From assembly GCA_947258465.1 (NCBI GenBank), contig CAMYIQ010000316.1, positions 1 to 10,974 of the forward strand: a stretch of DNA of 10,974 bases. The letters are read 5' to 3'. The notes under the pieces were generated by a model. The model had not been told where the DNA came from and did not search any database. It worked only from the letters and a program-made list of their open reading frames with translations. Both the position numbers and the translations under genes were made by a program. Shown in pieces: positions 1 through 6,866 of this stretch. The stretch is from an uncultured Erythrobacter sp. Lineage in GTDB: Bacteria; Pseudomonadota; Alphaproteobacteria; Sphingomonadales; Sphingomonadaceae. Positions within the stretch are counted from its first letter, which is position 1, and each line of letters starts with the position of its first letter.

Positions 1-120
1 AAAGTGCTCGACTGGCTGGCGGCATCCAGCCACCATTCGGCGATCGCCGCCGTCCGCCGCGCGCATCAGCGCCACGGCGGCGACGGGGCGCTTTACATCG
101 TGCTCAGGCGCGAGCGCTGA
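1..120 (+). CDS. 3' end of an unidentified gene
   Basis: An open frame runs from the first base for 39 codons to a TGA at 118-120. The visible C-terminus begins KVLDWLAASS, continues through an Ala/His/Arg-rich helix-like stretch and ends ALYIVLRRER, where LYIVL could be a closing beta strand. I do not recognise the family from this fragment. It converges on the catalase gene with only four bases between the two stop codons, and no terminator hairpin fits in that gap, so the two transcripts must overlap at their 3' ends. Coding status is inferred from the uninterrupted frame and its neat end beside the next gene; the start lies outside the window. Confidence 0.5.
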   Translation, partial: KVLDWLAASSHHSAIAAVRRAHQRHGGDGALYIVLRRER

Positions 121-124
121 AGGA

Positions 125-1675
125 TCACCCGGCGTCGGCCTTCTTCGCGGCGCCTTCGCCGGAAATCGATAATGCGCTGGCCATTCCCGGCGCTTTCGAC
201 TTGCCGCCGATTTTGTCGCGGACGGCCTCTTCGATCCGATCGCCGATCGCGGCATCGACATTGCGCCAATATTCGAATGCCCGCACCAGAACCTTTTCGC
301 TGACGCCATCCGCCAGATGGCCCGCGACATTGGACACGAAGCGATCGCGCTGAGCATCGTCCATGACGTCCCGCACGAGGATGCCCGCCTGGGTCCAGTC
401 GTCATCGTCCTCGCGCAGCGTATAGGCCTGGCGAACCATGTCACCATCCGCATGCCAGGTCGCTTCGCCGCCCACTTCGGGCTGTGCGGCCGGCCCGCCA
501 TAGGAATTGGGCGCATAGACCGGATCGACGGCATTCTCGACCCGCATGTCGCCGGCGCGTGAATAAGAATGGACCTCGGCATTCTTGGCGGAATTGACGG
601 GAATCTGCTTGTAATTGACGCCCAGCCGTGCGCGGTGCGCATCGGCGTAGGAGAACCCGCGGGCCAGCAGCATTTTGTCGGGCGAGAGGCCGATACCGGG
701 GACCATATTGTTGGGCTCGAAGGCGAGCTGTTCGATCTGCGTGTCCCAGTCGACCGGGTTTTCATTGAGCACCAGCTTGCCGACTTCGATCAGCGGATAA
801 TCCTCATGCGGCCAGACCTTGGTGAGGTCGAACGGATTGATGCGATAGGACTTCGCATCCTCATAGGGCATGATCTGCCATTTCAGCGTCCAGCTCGGAT
901 AATCGCCCTTGTGGATCGCATCGAACAGGTCGCGGCGGTGGTAATCGCTATCCTCGCCCGCTTTCTGCACCGCTTCGTCCTGCGTGAGATGTGCGTTTCC
1001 GCTCATATCGCCGACATCGGTGTGAAAGTGGAATTTGACCCAGAACTTCTCGCCATCCTCGTTGATGAGCATGTAGGTGTGGCTGCCATAGCCGTTCATC
1101 TCGCGCCAGTTCTTGGGCACGCCGCGATCGCCCATCAGATAAGTCACCTGATGCGCGCTTTCGGGGCTCAGCGTCCAGAAATCCCACATCATATCGTGAT
1201 CGCGCAGCGCATTGTCGGCGCGGCGCTTCTGGCTGCGGATGAAATGCTGGAACTTCAGGGGGTCGCGGATGAAGAAGATCGGCGTGTTGTTGCCGACCAT
1301 GTCGAAATTGCCGTCTTCGGTATAGAATTTGACCGAGAAGCCCCGCGGGTCGCGCCAGGTGTCGGGGCTGCCGCGTTCGCCAGCCACGGTGGAGAACCGC
1401 ATCGCGACATCGGTCTTCACGCCCGGCTGGAACAGCTTCGCCTTGGTGTATTTCGCAACGTCTCCAGTCGTCTCGAAATACCCGAAGGCGCCCGAACCCT
1501 TGGCATGCGGCTGGCGTTCGGGAATGCGCTCGCGATTGAAGTTCGCCATCTGCTCGATGAGATAGTGATCGTTGAGGACGATCGGCCCATCGCGGCCGAT
1601 CGTCAGCGAATGCTCGTCGCTCTGAGCCGGGATACCTGCATCGGTGGTGGTGGGGGGGATCGTTTTGCCGGACAT
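125..1675 (-). CDS. katA: Monofunctional haem catalase, small-subunit type (KatA-like)
   Basis: A 516-residue cytoplasmic catalase that converts two H2O2 to water and oxygen. The distal catalytic His is His57 in ERQPHAKGSG, the catalytic Asn lies in DMVGNNTPIFF (Asn129-Asn130), and the proximal haem ligand is Tyr343 in RGFSYADAHRAR, with the usual Arg four residues before it. Its length suits the small-subunit (clade 3-like) catalases rather than the roughly 750-residue large ones. The frame stays open well upstream, but the ATG at 1675 gives the expected N-terminus MSGKTIPPTTTDAG and has an AAGG sequence about nine bases before it; the upstream extension is Arg-rich and unlike catalase. It is the last of four peroxide-scavenging genes on this strand, 161 bases after katG and beyond a hairpin terminator, so it probably has its own promoter (TATATC near 1705-1710 is a possible -10). 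The clade call is from memory of the family, and so less certain than the enzyme call. Confidence 0.95.
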   Translation of the reverse strand: MSGKTIPPTTTDAGIPAQSDEHSLTIGRDGPIVLNDHYLIEQMANFNRERIPERQPHAKGSGAFGYFETTGDVAKYTKAKLFQPGVKTDVAMRFSTVAGERGSPDTWRDPRGFSVKFYTEDGNFDMVGNNTPIFFIRDPLKFQHFIRSQKRRADNALRDHDMMWDFWTLSPESAHQVTYLMGDRGVPKNWREMNGYGSHTYMLINEDGEKFWVKFHFHTDVGDMSGNAHLTQDEAVQKAGEDSDYHRRDLFDAIHKGDYPSWTLKWQIMPYEDAKSYRINPFDLTKVWPHEDYPLIEVGKLVLNENPVDWDTQIEQLAFEPNNMVPGIGLSPDKMLLARGFSYADAHRARLGVNYKQIPVNSAKNAEVHSYSRAGDMRVENAVDPVYAPNSYGGPAAQPEVGGEATWHADGDMVRQAYTLREDDDDWTQAGILVRDVMDDAQRDRFVSNVAGHLADGVSEKVLVRAFEYWRNVDAAIGDRIEEAVRDKIGGKSKAPGMASALSISGEGAAKKADAG

Positions 1676-1785
1676 GGGCGACGCCTTTCTGTTTGATTGC
1701 GATAGATATACGTGCCGATCGCCGGTTCGGGTCCCGGGTCTGTGACGCATATTGTCGCTCGATGTGATCGGATCGCGCGAACACG
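1676..1785 (-). promoter_or_regulatory. Catalase upstream region, possible promoter
   Basis: No gene is seen between the katG terminator and the catalase start, so this stretch probably holds the catalase promoter and leader. Read on the minus strand it contains GTATATCTATCG about 30 bases before the ATG; TATATC is a possible -10 box, but no convincing -35 sits at the right distance. The plus-strand pentamer GATAG at 1701-1705 also occurs upstream of katG, ahpC and aroC. The assignment rests on position and one AT-rich box only. Confidence 0.35.
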
Positions 1786-1786
1786 G

Positions 1787-1816
1787 AAAACCCCCTGCAT
1801 TTCTGCCAGGGGTTTC
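1787..1816 (-). terminator. Rho-independent terminator of katG
   Basis: About 20 bases past the katG stop lies an inverted repeat with arms AAACCCCCTG (1788-1797) and CCAGGGGTTT (1806-1815), imperfect by one or two bulged bases. In the minus-strand RNA the tip can fold as GCA-GAAA-UGC, a GNRA tetraloop, and the stem ends in a short run of U from the TTTT at 1787-1790. Hairpin, position and U run fit an intrinsic terminator, though the U tract is short. It isolates katG from the catalase gene. Confidence 0.75.
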
Positions 1817-1836
1817 GTGCGAACCGGCGGGCCGGA

Positions 1837-4050
1837 TCAGTGATATTTGGCGTATTCGAGATCGAAGCGATCGGCTTCCATCACCTTGGTCCAGGCCTTG
1901 ACGAAATCGTCGACGAACTTCTGTTCGTTCCCGTTTTCGGCATAGACTTCCGCCACGGCGCGTAGCTGGGAATTCGAGCCGAACACCAAGTCGGTGCGCG
2001 TGGCGTGCCACTTCACGTCCCCTTTGAGACGGCACTTGCCGACGAACTCCTCGTCTCCGCTGTCGTCGACCACTTCCCACACCGTGCCCATGGCGAGCAG
2101 ATTGGTGAAGAAGTCGTTCGACAGCACGCCGGGCCGATCGGTGAGGACGCCGATGCTGTTGCCATGCTGCGTGTGTTTGCTGACCGCGCCCAGTGCCCGC
2201 ATGCCGCCGAGCAGCGCGGTCATTTCGGGCATGGACAGGCCAAGCAGATGCGCCCGGTCGACCAGCATGTCTTCGGTCTTCACGCTGGCCTTCGTCTTGA
2301 GGTAATTGCGGAACCCATCGGCAAACGGCTCGAGCGGCTCCCAGCTTTCGGCATCGAACTGGTCCTCGGTCGCGTCGCCGCGCCCGGTGGACACATCGAC
2401 GGCGACATCGAAGCCGCCATCACGAGCCGCCTTCTCGATCGCTGCCGCGCCGCTCAGCACGATGGCATCGGCCATCGAAATATCGCCGCGCAGCTCCTCC
2501 AACTTCGACAGGACCTTGCCCAGCTCGTCTGGGTCGTTGACCGCCCAGTTCTTCAGCGCATCGAACCGGATATGTGCACCATTGGCACCGCCGCGATGGT
2601 CCGAATTGCGATAGGACGAGGCCGAGGCCCAGGCTGCCTTGACCAACTCGCTGACGGTAAGCCCGCTGTCGAGCACCTTCGATTTGAATTCGGATACCGC
2701 GCCATCCGGTGGCGTCGTACCGACAGGGATCGGGTCCTGCCAGATCAAGTCTTCTTCCGGGACCTCGGGGCCGAGGTAGCGGGCCTTGGGGCCCATATCG
2801 CGGTGCGTCAGCTTGAACCAGGCACGGGCGAAAGCATCGTCCAATGCCGCCTGGTCGTCGCGAAAGCGTTCGGAAATCTTGCGATATTCCGGATCGCGCT
2901 TCAACGCCATGTCCGCAGTGGTCATCATCGTCGGGACCTTCTTGGTCGGGTCGCGCGCATCGGGCGCCATGTCTTCGGGGTCCGGGTCGATCGGCTGCCA
3001 CTGGTTCGCGCCGGCGGGCGACTGGACCAGTTCGTAATCATATTTGAACAGCAGGCGGAAATAATCGCCGCCCCACTGCGTCGGGTTCGGCGTCCATGCG
3101 CCCTCGAGACCGCTGGTGGTGATATGGCCCTTGCCGATTTCTTCCGGATCGGTCAGCCAGCCAAATCCCATAGTATGGAGATTTTCGCCTTCGGGCGCCT
3201 TACCGAAAGTGTCGGAAGGTTTGGCACCATGCGCCTTGCCGAAAGCGTGGCCGCCGGCAGTCAGCGCGACCGTTTCCTCGTCATTCATGGCCATTCGCGC
3301 GAAAGTCTCGCGCATGTCGCGCGCCATGCCTTCGGCATCGTGCGGATTGCCGCCCGGCCCTTCCGGGTTGACATAGATGAGCCCCATCTGGATCGCGGCG
3401 AGCGGGTTTTCGAGCGCCTTGCCTTCATCGGGGATGATGCGCGTCTCGACGCCTTCATCGACCCATTTCTCTTCCGAACCCCAATAGACGGTTTCGGGTT
3501 CGAACACGTCCTTGCGGCCGCCGCCGAATCCGAACACCGGGCCGCCCATCGACTCGATCGCGACATTGCCGGTGACCATGAAGAGATCGGCCCAGCTAAT
3601 GTGCTTGCCGTATTTCTGTTTGATCGGCCAGAGCAGGCGGCGCGCCTTGTCGAGATTGCCGTTATCGGGCCAGCTATTGAGCGGGGCGAAGCGCTGTTGG
3701 CCGCTGCCCGCGCCGCCGCGCCCGTCGCCGGTGCGATACGTGCCCGCCGCGTGCCACGCCATGCGGATGAAAAAGGGACCGTAATGGCCGTAATCGGCCG
3801 GCCACCATTCCTGGCTGTCGGTCATCAGATCGGTCAGATCCCGTTTCAGGCCCTGATAATCGAGCGCGTTGAACGCCTCGCAATAGTCGAAATCCTCGCC
3901 CATCGGGTCGGCACTGCGGCCGCCTTGCTGGAGGATTTCGAGCTGCAGGCTGTTGGGCCACCAGTCGCGATTGGTCCGGCCCAGCAGGCCGCGCATCCCG
4001 CCATCGCCATGGAAGGGGCAACCGCTCATTTCACCTGTCTTGGCGTCCAT
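1837..4050 (-). CDS. katG: Bifunctional catalase-peroxidase KatG
   Basis: A 737-residue catalase-peroxidase, full length for the family, which removes H2O2 both as a catalase and as a peroxidase. The N-terminal haem domain has the distal triad Arg96-Trp99-His100 in IRMAWHAAGTYR. The partners of the Met-Tyr-Trp adduct needed for catalase activity are all present: Trp99, Tyr226 (LIYVNPEGP) and Met253 (ARMAMND). The proximal haem ligand is His268 in TAGGHAFGKAHG. The second half is the degenerate, haem-free duplicate domain. The ATG at 4050 is chosen because GGAGAG lies just upstream and it gives the usual N-terminus (MDAKTGEMSGCPFHG); the open frame extends 24 codons further without family resemblance. 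It lies between ahpF and the catalase gene with hairpins on both sides, suggesting its own promoter in the ahpF-katG gap. Peroxide control, for example by OxyR, is plausible, but the regulator is not in the window. Confidence 0.98.
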   Translation of the reverse strand: MDAKTGEMSGCPFHGDGGMRGLLGRTNRDWWPNSLQLEILQQGGRSADPMGEDFDYCEAFNALDYQGLKRDLTDLMTDSQEWWPADYGHYGPFFIRMAWHAAGTYRTGDGRGGAGSGQQRFAPLNSWPDNGNLDKARRLLWPIKQKYGKHISWADLFMVTGNVAIESMGGPVFGFGGGRKDVFEPETVYWGSEEKWVDEGVETRIIPDEGKALENPLAAIQMGLIYVNPEGPGGNPHDAEGMARDMRETFARMAMNDEETVALTAGGHAFGKAHGAKPSDTFGKAPEGENLHTMGFGWLTDPEEIGKGHITTSGLEGAWTPNPTQWGGDYFRLLFKYDYELVQSPAGANQWQPIDPDPEDMAPDARDPTKKVPTMMTTADMALKRDPEYRKISERFRDDQAALDDAFARAWFKLTHRDMGPKARYLGPEVPEEDLIWQDPIPVGTTPPDGAVSEFKSKVLDSGLTVSELVKAAWASASSYRNSDHRGGANGAHIRFDALKNWAVNDPDELGKVLSKLEELRGDISMADAIVLSGAAAIEKAARDGGFDVAVDVSTGRGDATEDQFDAESWEPLEPFADGFRNYLKTKASVKTEDMLVDRAHLLGLSMPEMTALLGGMRALGAVSKHTQHGNSIGVLTDRPGVLSNDFFTNLLAMGTVWEVVDDSGDEEFVGKCRLKGDVKWHATRTDLVFGSNSQLRAVAEVYAENGNEQKFVDDFVKAWTKVMEADRFDLEYAKYH

Positions 4051-4120
4051 CGTCTCTCTCCACTCTTTTCGACTCGAAAATCCGATGAAAGAATGGTGCG
4101 CCTTTAGCGGTGATCCGTCC

Positions 4121-4147
4121 AATCGATTAATTGTGTCGATTTGATAG
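4121..4147. promoter_or_regulatory. Dyad upstream of katG, possible regulator site
   Basis: About 70-95 bases upstream of the katG ATG, AATCGA (4121-4126) and TCGATT (4136-4141) form a perfect six-base inverted repeat with a nine-base AT-rich spacer, followed by GATAG at 4143-4147. A LysR-type regulator such as OxyR binds AT-rich dyads with ATAG-like half-sites, and ATCG-N7-GTGT-N7-ATAG can be laid over this stretch, but only as a weak match. The location between the ahpF terminator and katG suits a control region. I found no clear -35/-10 pair. Confidence 0.35.
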
Positions 4148-4186
4148 CCTCAGGCGATGACCCGGCGGGCGGTGGCCCAAATGCGA

Positions 4187-4221
4187 AAAGCGCCGCCATC
4201 CGGTTGGAATAGCGGCGCTTT
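4187..4221 (-). terminator. Rho-independent terminator of ahpF
   Basis: A perfect ten-base inverted repeat, AAAGCGCCGC (4187-4196) and GCGGCGCTTT (4212-4221), with a 15-base loop, begins about 21 bases after the ahpF stop. Read on the minus strand the GC-rich stem ends in TTTT before CGC, giving a short U run. It should end transcripts coming from ahpC-ahpF before katG. The arms themselves contain the A/T runs, so it might also stop transcription on the other strand. Confidence 0.8.
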
Positions 4222-4242
4222 CGTGACCGATTCGCGTCAAAT

Positions 4243-5832
4243 TCAAGCGGCTTGGGCGACATCCTCGGCCGGCTCGGTGCGGATAAGGTGGTCGAAGGCG
4301 GAAAGGCCCGCTTTCGATCCTTCGCCCATGGCAACCACGATCTGCTTGTAAGGCACATCGGTCACATCGCCTGCGCCGAAGATGCCCGGTAGGTTGGTGC
4401 GGCCTTCCTCATCGGTGGCGATTTCGCCGAACTGCGTCAGTTCGAGGCCCGAGCCTTGTAGCCATTCGGTGTTGGGGACGAGGCCGATCTGCACGAACAC
4501 GCCTTCCAGCTCGATCCGGCGTTCCTCGCCCGATTGGCGATCCTTCAGCACGAGGCCGTCGACCTTGCCGTCCTTGCCGGTGATTTCGGTGGTCTGACCG
4601 CTGGTAACGATCTCGACATTGGCCATGCTGCGCAGCTTCTTTTGTAGCACTTCGTCGGCCCGCAAGCTGTCGTCATATTCGATCAGCGTGACGTGGCCGA
4701 CGATCTTGGCCAAGTCGATCGCCGCCTCGACGCCCGAATTGCCCCCGCCGATCACGGCGATGCGCTTGCCTTTGAACAGCGGCCCGTCGCAGTGCGGGCA
4801 ATAGGCCACGCCCTTATTGCGATACTCCGCTTCGCCCGGAACGCCGAGATTGCGCCAGCGGGCGCCGGTGGCAAGGATCAGGCTGCGCGCCTTGAGGCGT
4901 GCGCCATTGCCGAGTTCCACCGTGTGCAGACCGCCTTTCTGTTCGGCAGGCACCAGCTTCACCGCTTTGGCGAGGTCCATCAGGTCGATGTCGTATTCGC
5001 TCACATGGCGCTTCAGCTCGCCGGCCAGTTTTGGCCCTTCGGTATAGACAGTGCCGGGCAGGTTCTCGATGCCCAGCGTATCGTGCAACTGGCCACCGAA
5101 ACGTTCGGCGGCGATGCCGGTACGAAAGCCCTTGCGGGCGGTGTAGATGGCGGTCGCAGCCCCGGCCGGACCGCCGCCGACCACCAGCACTTCGAACGGG
5201 TTCTTGGCCGACAGCTTTTCTGCCGCCTTTGCTTCGCTGCCCGTGTCGAGCTTGGCCAGAATTTCGCCCAGCTCCATCTTGCCGTTGTAGAACGGTTCGC
5301 CATTGAGGAAGGTCGCGGGTACCGCCATGACCTCGCGTGCGTCGACCTCGTCCTGGTAGGTTCCGCCCTCGATCAGCGTGGCAGTGATGCGCGGATTTTC
5401 CAGCGCCATCAGCGTCAGGGCCTGCACCACGTCGGGGCAGTTGTGGCAGGAAAGCGAGAAATACATCTCGAAAGCGTAATCGCCTTCGAGGCTCCGAACC
5501 TGTTCGAGCAGGTCGGCGTCTATCTTCGGCGGGTGGCCCCCGGCCCACAATAGGGCAAGCACAAGGCTGGTAAATTCGTGACCCATCGGCAGGCCCGCGA
5601 AGCGGACCCACTTTTCCGCATCGCCGCCGCGGCGAATGACGAAGCTGGGCTTGCGCTCATCGGTCCCGTCGAAACTCGCGCTCACCAGGTCGTGAAGCGC
5701 GGCGACTTCCTCGAGCAATTCGCGCGTCTGCGCGCTTTTGGCGTCATCGCCGAGCGAGGCGACCAGTTCGACCGGTTCGCGCAGATTCGCGAGATAGGTC
5801 TTGAGCTGCTGGGTCATGGTTGCGTCGAGCAT
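4243..5832 (-). CDS. ahpF: Alkyl hydroperoxide reductase subunit F (NADH/FAD disulfide reductase)
   Basis: A 529-residue flavoprotein that passes electrons from NADH through FAD and two dithiol centres to oxidised AhpC. The N-terminal tandem thioredoxin-like domain carries the redox pair Cys129-His-Asn-Cys132. The FAD-binding motif VVGGGPAGAA is near residues 217-226, the second pair is Cys345-Pro-His-Cys348 in AYCPHCDGPLF, and the NADH-binding motif IAVIGGGNSG is near 358-367. The cysteine positions match those of E. coli AhpF as I remember it. The start MLDATMTQQLKTYL resembles the family N-terminus and has GGAG seven bases upstream; the Met six codons in is less likely. It follows ahpC on the same strand after an unusually structured 171-base gap and is followed by its own hairpin terminator. 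Confidence 0.97.
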   Translation of the reverse strand: MLDATMTQQLKTYLANLREPVELVASLGDDAKSAQTRELLEEVAALHDLVSASFDGTDERKPSFVIRRGGDAEKWVRFAGLPMGHEFTSLVLALLWAGGHPPKIDADLLEQVRSLEGDYAFEMYFSLSCHNCPDVVQALTLMALENPRITATLIEGGTYQDEVDAREVMAVPATFLNGEPFYNGKMELGEILAKLDTGSEAKAAEKLSAKNPFEVLVVGGGPAGAATAIYTARKGFRTGIAAERFGGQLHDTLGIENLPGTVYTEGPKLAGELKRHVSEYDIDLMDLAKAVKLVPAEQKGGLHTVELGNGARLKARSLILATGARWRNLGVPGEAEYRNKGVAYCPHCDGPLFKGKRIAVIGGGNSGVEAAIDLAKIVGHVTLIEYDDSLRADEVLQKKLRSMANVEIVTSGQTTEITGKDGKVDGLVLKDRQSGEERRIELEGVFVQIGLVPNTEWLQGSGLELTQFGEIATDEEGRTNLPGIFGAGDVTDVPYKQIVVAMGEGSKAGLSAFDHLIRTEPAEDVAQAA

Positions 5833-5887
5833 GGGCGGACTCCGGGCTCCGGGTGGGACGAAGGGTTCGAAAATCTTGGGGACGGAA

Positions 5888-5927
5888 AAGGCCCGGGGCG
5901 AGGGGGGAGGGGGGTGCCCCGGGCCTT
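5888..5927 (-). terminator. Strong hairpin between ahpC and ahpF, terminator or attenuator
   Basis: A perfect 12-base inverted repeat, AAGGCCCGGGGC (5888-5899) and GCCCCGGGCCTT (5916-5927), has a 16-base loop that is G-rich on the plus strand, hence C-rich in the ahpC transcript. On the minus strand the stem is followed by TTTTCC, so it has the form of an intrinsic terminator with a short U run. It lies 76 bases after the ahpC stop and 55 bases before ahpF. Because ahpF follows on the same strand with no obvious promoter in the remaining 55 bases, partial termination that lowers ahpF relative to ahpC is likely. That role is inferred. Confidence 0.7.
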
Positions 5928-5934
5928 CCAGCGA

Positions 5935-5953
5935 CCCGAGTTAGGGACTCGGG
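5935..5953. repeat. Inverted repeat in the ahpC-ahpF spacer
   Basis: CCCGAGT (5935-5941) and ACTCGGG (5947-5953) form a perfect seven-base stem with a five-base loop. It lies between the larger hairpin at 5888-5927 and another at 5962-5982. No U tract follows on either strand, so alone it is not a classic terminator. It may act with its neighbours as a block to 3' exonucleases or as a barrier to read-through. Confidence 0.55.
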
Positions 5954-5961
5954 CTCTTATG

Positions 5962-5982
5962 CGGGCGCCCTTAAAGCGCCCG
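5962..5982. repeat. Inverted repeat just after ahpC
   Basis: CGGGCGC (5962-5968) and GCGCCCG (5976-5982) form a perfect seven-base stem with a seven-base loop, starting 21 bases past the ahpC stop. It is the first of three stems met by polymerase leaving ahpC. No U run follows in the minus-strand RNA. A 3'-end stabiliser for an abundant ahpC message is a reasonable guess. Confidence 0.55.
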
Positions 5983-6003
5983 ATCTGTAGCCAGACTTAA
6001 CGC

Positions 6004-6570
6004 TTAGATCTTGCCGACAAGGTCGAGCGAAGGAGCCAGCGTGTCTTCGCCTTCCTCCCAAGCGGCCGGGCAGACCTGGCCGGGATTGTTGCGGACGTAC
6101 TGGGCCGCGCGGATCTTGCGGACGAGTTCGTTGGCATTGCGGCCGACACCTTCGCAGGTCTGTTCGACAAGCTGGATGACGCCATCGGGATCGACGACGA
6201 AGGTCGCCCGATCGGCCAGGCCCGCGCCTTCACGCAGCACGTCGAAATTGCGCGCCAGCACGTGGTTCTGATCGCCCAGGAACGGGAAGTTCAGCTTGCC
6301 GATCTTCTCGCTGGTGTCATGCCAGGCCTTGTGGCTGAAATGGGTGTCGGTCGACACGCCATAGACTTCGACGTCCAGCTTCTGGAGCATTTCGTAATGT
6401 TCGCCGAGGTCTTCGAGTTCGGTCGGGCAGACGAATGTGAAGTCGGCCGGATAGAAGAAGAAAACGGCCCACTTGCCCTTCACGTCTTCGTCCGTAACTT
6501 CGAAGAAGTCCTTGCCGGCCTGGAACGCAGTGGCGGTGAACGGTTTAATCTCGCTTCCGATGATACCCAT
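6004..6570 (-). CDS. ahpC: Alkyl hydroperoxide reductase subunit C (2-Cys peroxiredoxin)
   Basis: A 188-residue typical 2-Cys peroxiredoxin of the AhpC/Prx1 type that reduces H2O2 and organic hydroperoxides and is recycled by AhpF. The active site is PADFTFVCPTE with Pro41, Thr45 and peroxidatic Cys48; the conserved active-site Arg is Arg121 in DRATFVVDPDG; the resolving Cys is Cys167 in GQVCPAAW. Length and the C-terminal ending LAPSLDLVGKI match E. coli AhpC as I recall it. A third cysteine, Cys139 in EQTCEGVGR, lies where E. coli has Ala. The ATG at 6570 has GGAG seven bases upstream. ahpF follows on the same strand after three hairpins. The upstream gap, shared with a divergent lipoprotein gene, contains repeats that may bind a peroxide-responsive regulator. 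Confidence 0.98.
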   Translation of the reverse strand: MGIIGSEIKPFTATAFQAGKDFFEVTDEDVKGKWAVFFFYPADFTFVCPTELEDLGEHYEMLQKLDVEVYGVSTDTHFSHKAWHDTSEKIGKLNFPFLGDQNHVLARNFDVLREGAGLADRATFVVDPDGVIQLVEQTCEGVGRNANELVRKIRAAQYVRNNPGQVCPAAWEEGEDTLAPSLDLVGKI

Positions 6571-6609
6571 AAATGTCTCCGTAGTTCGGGTTGAAACTGA
6601 TGAGTGTCA

Positions 6610-6656
6610 GATAGGACTTGTTGCGATGCACAAAAGCGATAAGTTGCGATTGCGAG
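6610..6656. promoter_or_regulatory. Repeated GCGAT elements upstream of ahpC
   Basis: GATAG (6610-6614) is followed by GCGAT at 6623, 6636 and 6646 and then GCGAG at 6652. The first three steps are 13, 13 and 10 bases. Two of the elements are part of a longer exact direct repeat, GTTGCGAT, at 6620-6627 and 6643-6650. The array lies 40-85 bases before the ahpC ATG, where promoter and activator sites are expected. Spacing near a helical turn hints at protein binding, but the regulator is unknown and the match to an OxyR site is poor. Confidence 0.35.
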
Positions 6657-6666
6657 GATCGAAATA

Positions 6667-6681
6667 ATCGATCAAATCGAT
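6667..6681. promoter_or_regulatory. ATCGAT pair in the ahpC/lipoprotein intergenic region
   Basis: Two ATCGAT palindromes (6667-6672 and 6676-6681) separated by three bases form a 15-base near-palindrome about 100 bases upstream of ahpC. Similar AATCGAT/TCGATT sequence occurs upstream of katG. This could be a regulator site shared by the two peroxide genes. The remainder of the gap up to the lipoprotein start (6682-6866) shows only a short hairpin, GGGG-TGTCG-CCCC (6751-6763), and no recognisable promoter. Confidence 0.3.
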
Positions 6682-6866
6682 GGAACCTTCGATAAGCTCT
6701 GCGTCCAAACGCGTTCGTGGGTTTTTCCATCCCGTGCTGATCGCCCTGCTGGGGTGTCGCCCCGTAGCCGCCGATGGAGGAACGCGAATAACGGCCGGTC
6801 GTTGTGCCTGTCATGGGGGCCGACGATCACGCGAAGGCTGCGACCCGTTTGCAAGGAAGGAATTCG

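Noticed and set aside
1646..1658. GGTGGTGGTGGGGGGG tract near the catalase start as a regulatory G-rich element
   Set aside because: It lies in catalase codons for Pro-Pro-Thr-Thr-Thr and is explained by codon choice; only one long G run is present.
569..1696. Plus-strand open frame of 375 codons opposite the catalase gene
   Set aside because: It is antisense to a clear catalase with intact active site, and no ribosome site or family resemblance supports it. Similar frames opposite ahpF (4693-5553) and ahpC (6262-6594) were dismissed for the same reason.
1676..2080. N-terminal extension of the catalase frame by 135 codons
   Set aside because: It would overlap the katG coding end and its terminator, is Arg-rich, and does not look like any catalase N-terminus.
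2005..4107. Open frame of 700 codons on the plus strand opposite katG
   Set aside because: It is a mirror of a highly conserved gene in GC-rich DNA; its product has no recognisable domain and is rich in His, Arg and Ala as expected of an antisense frame.
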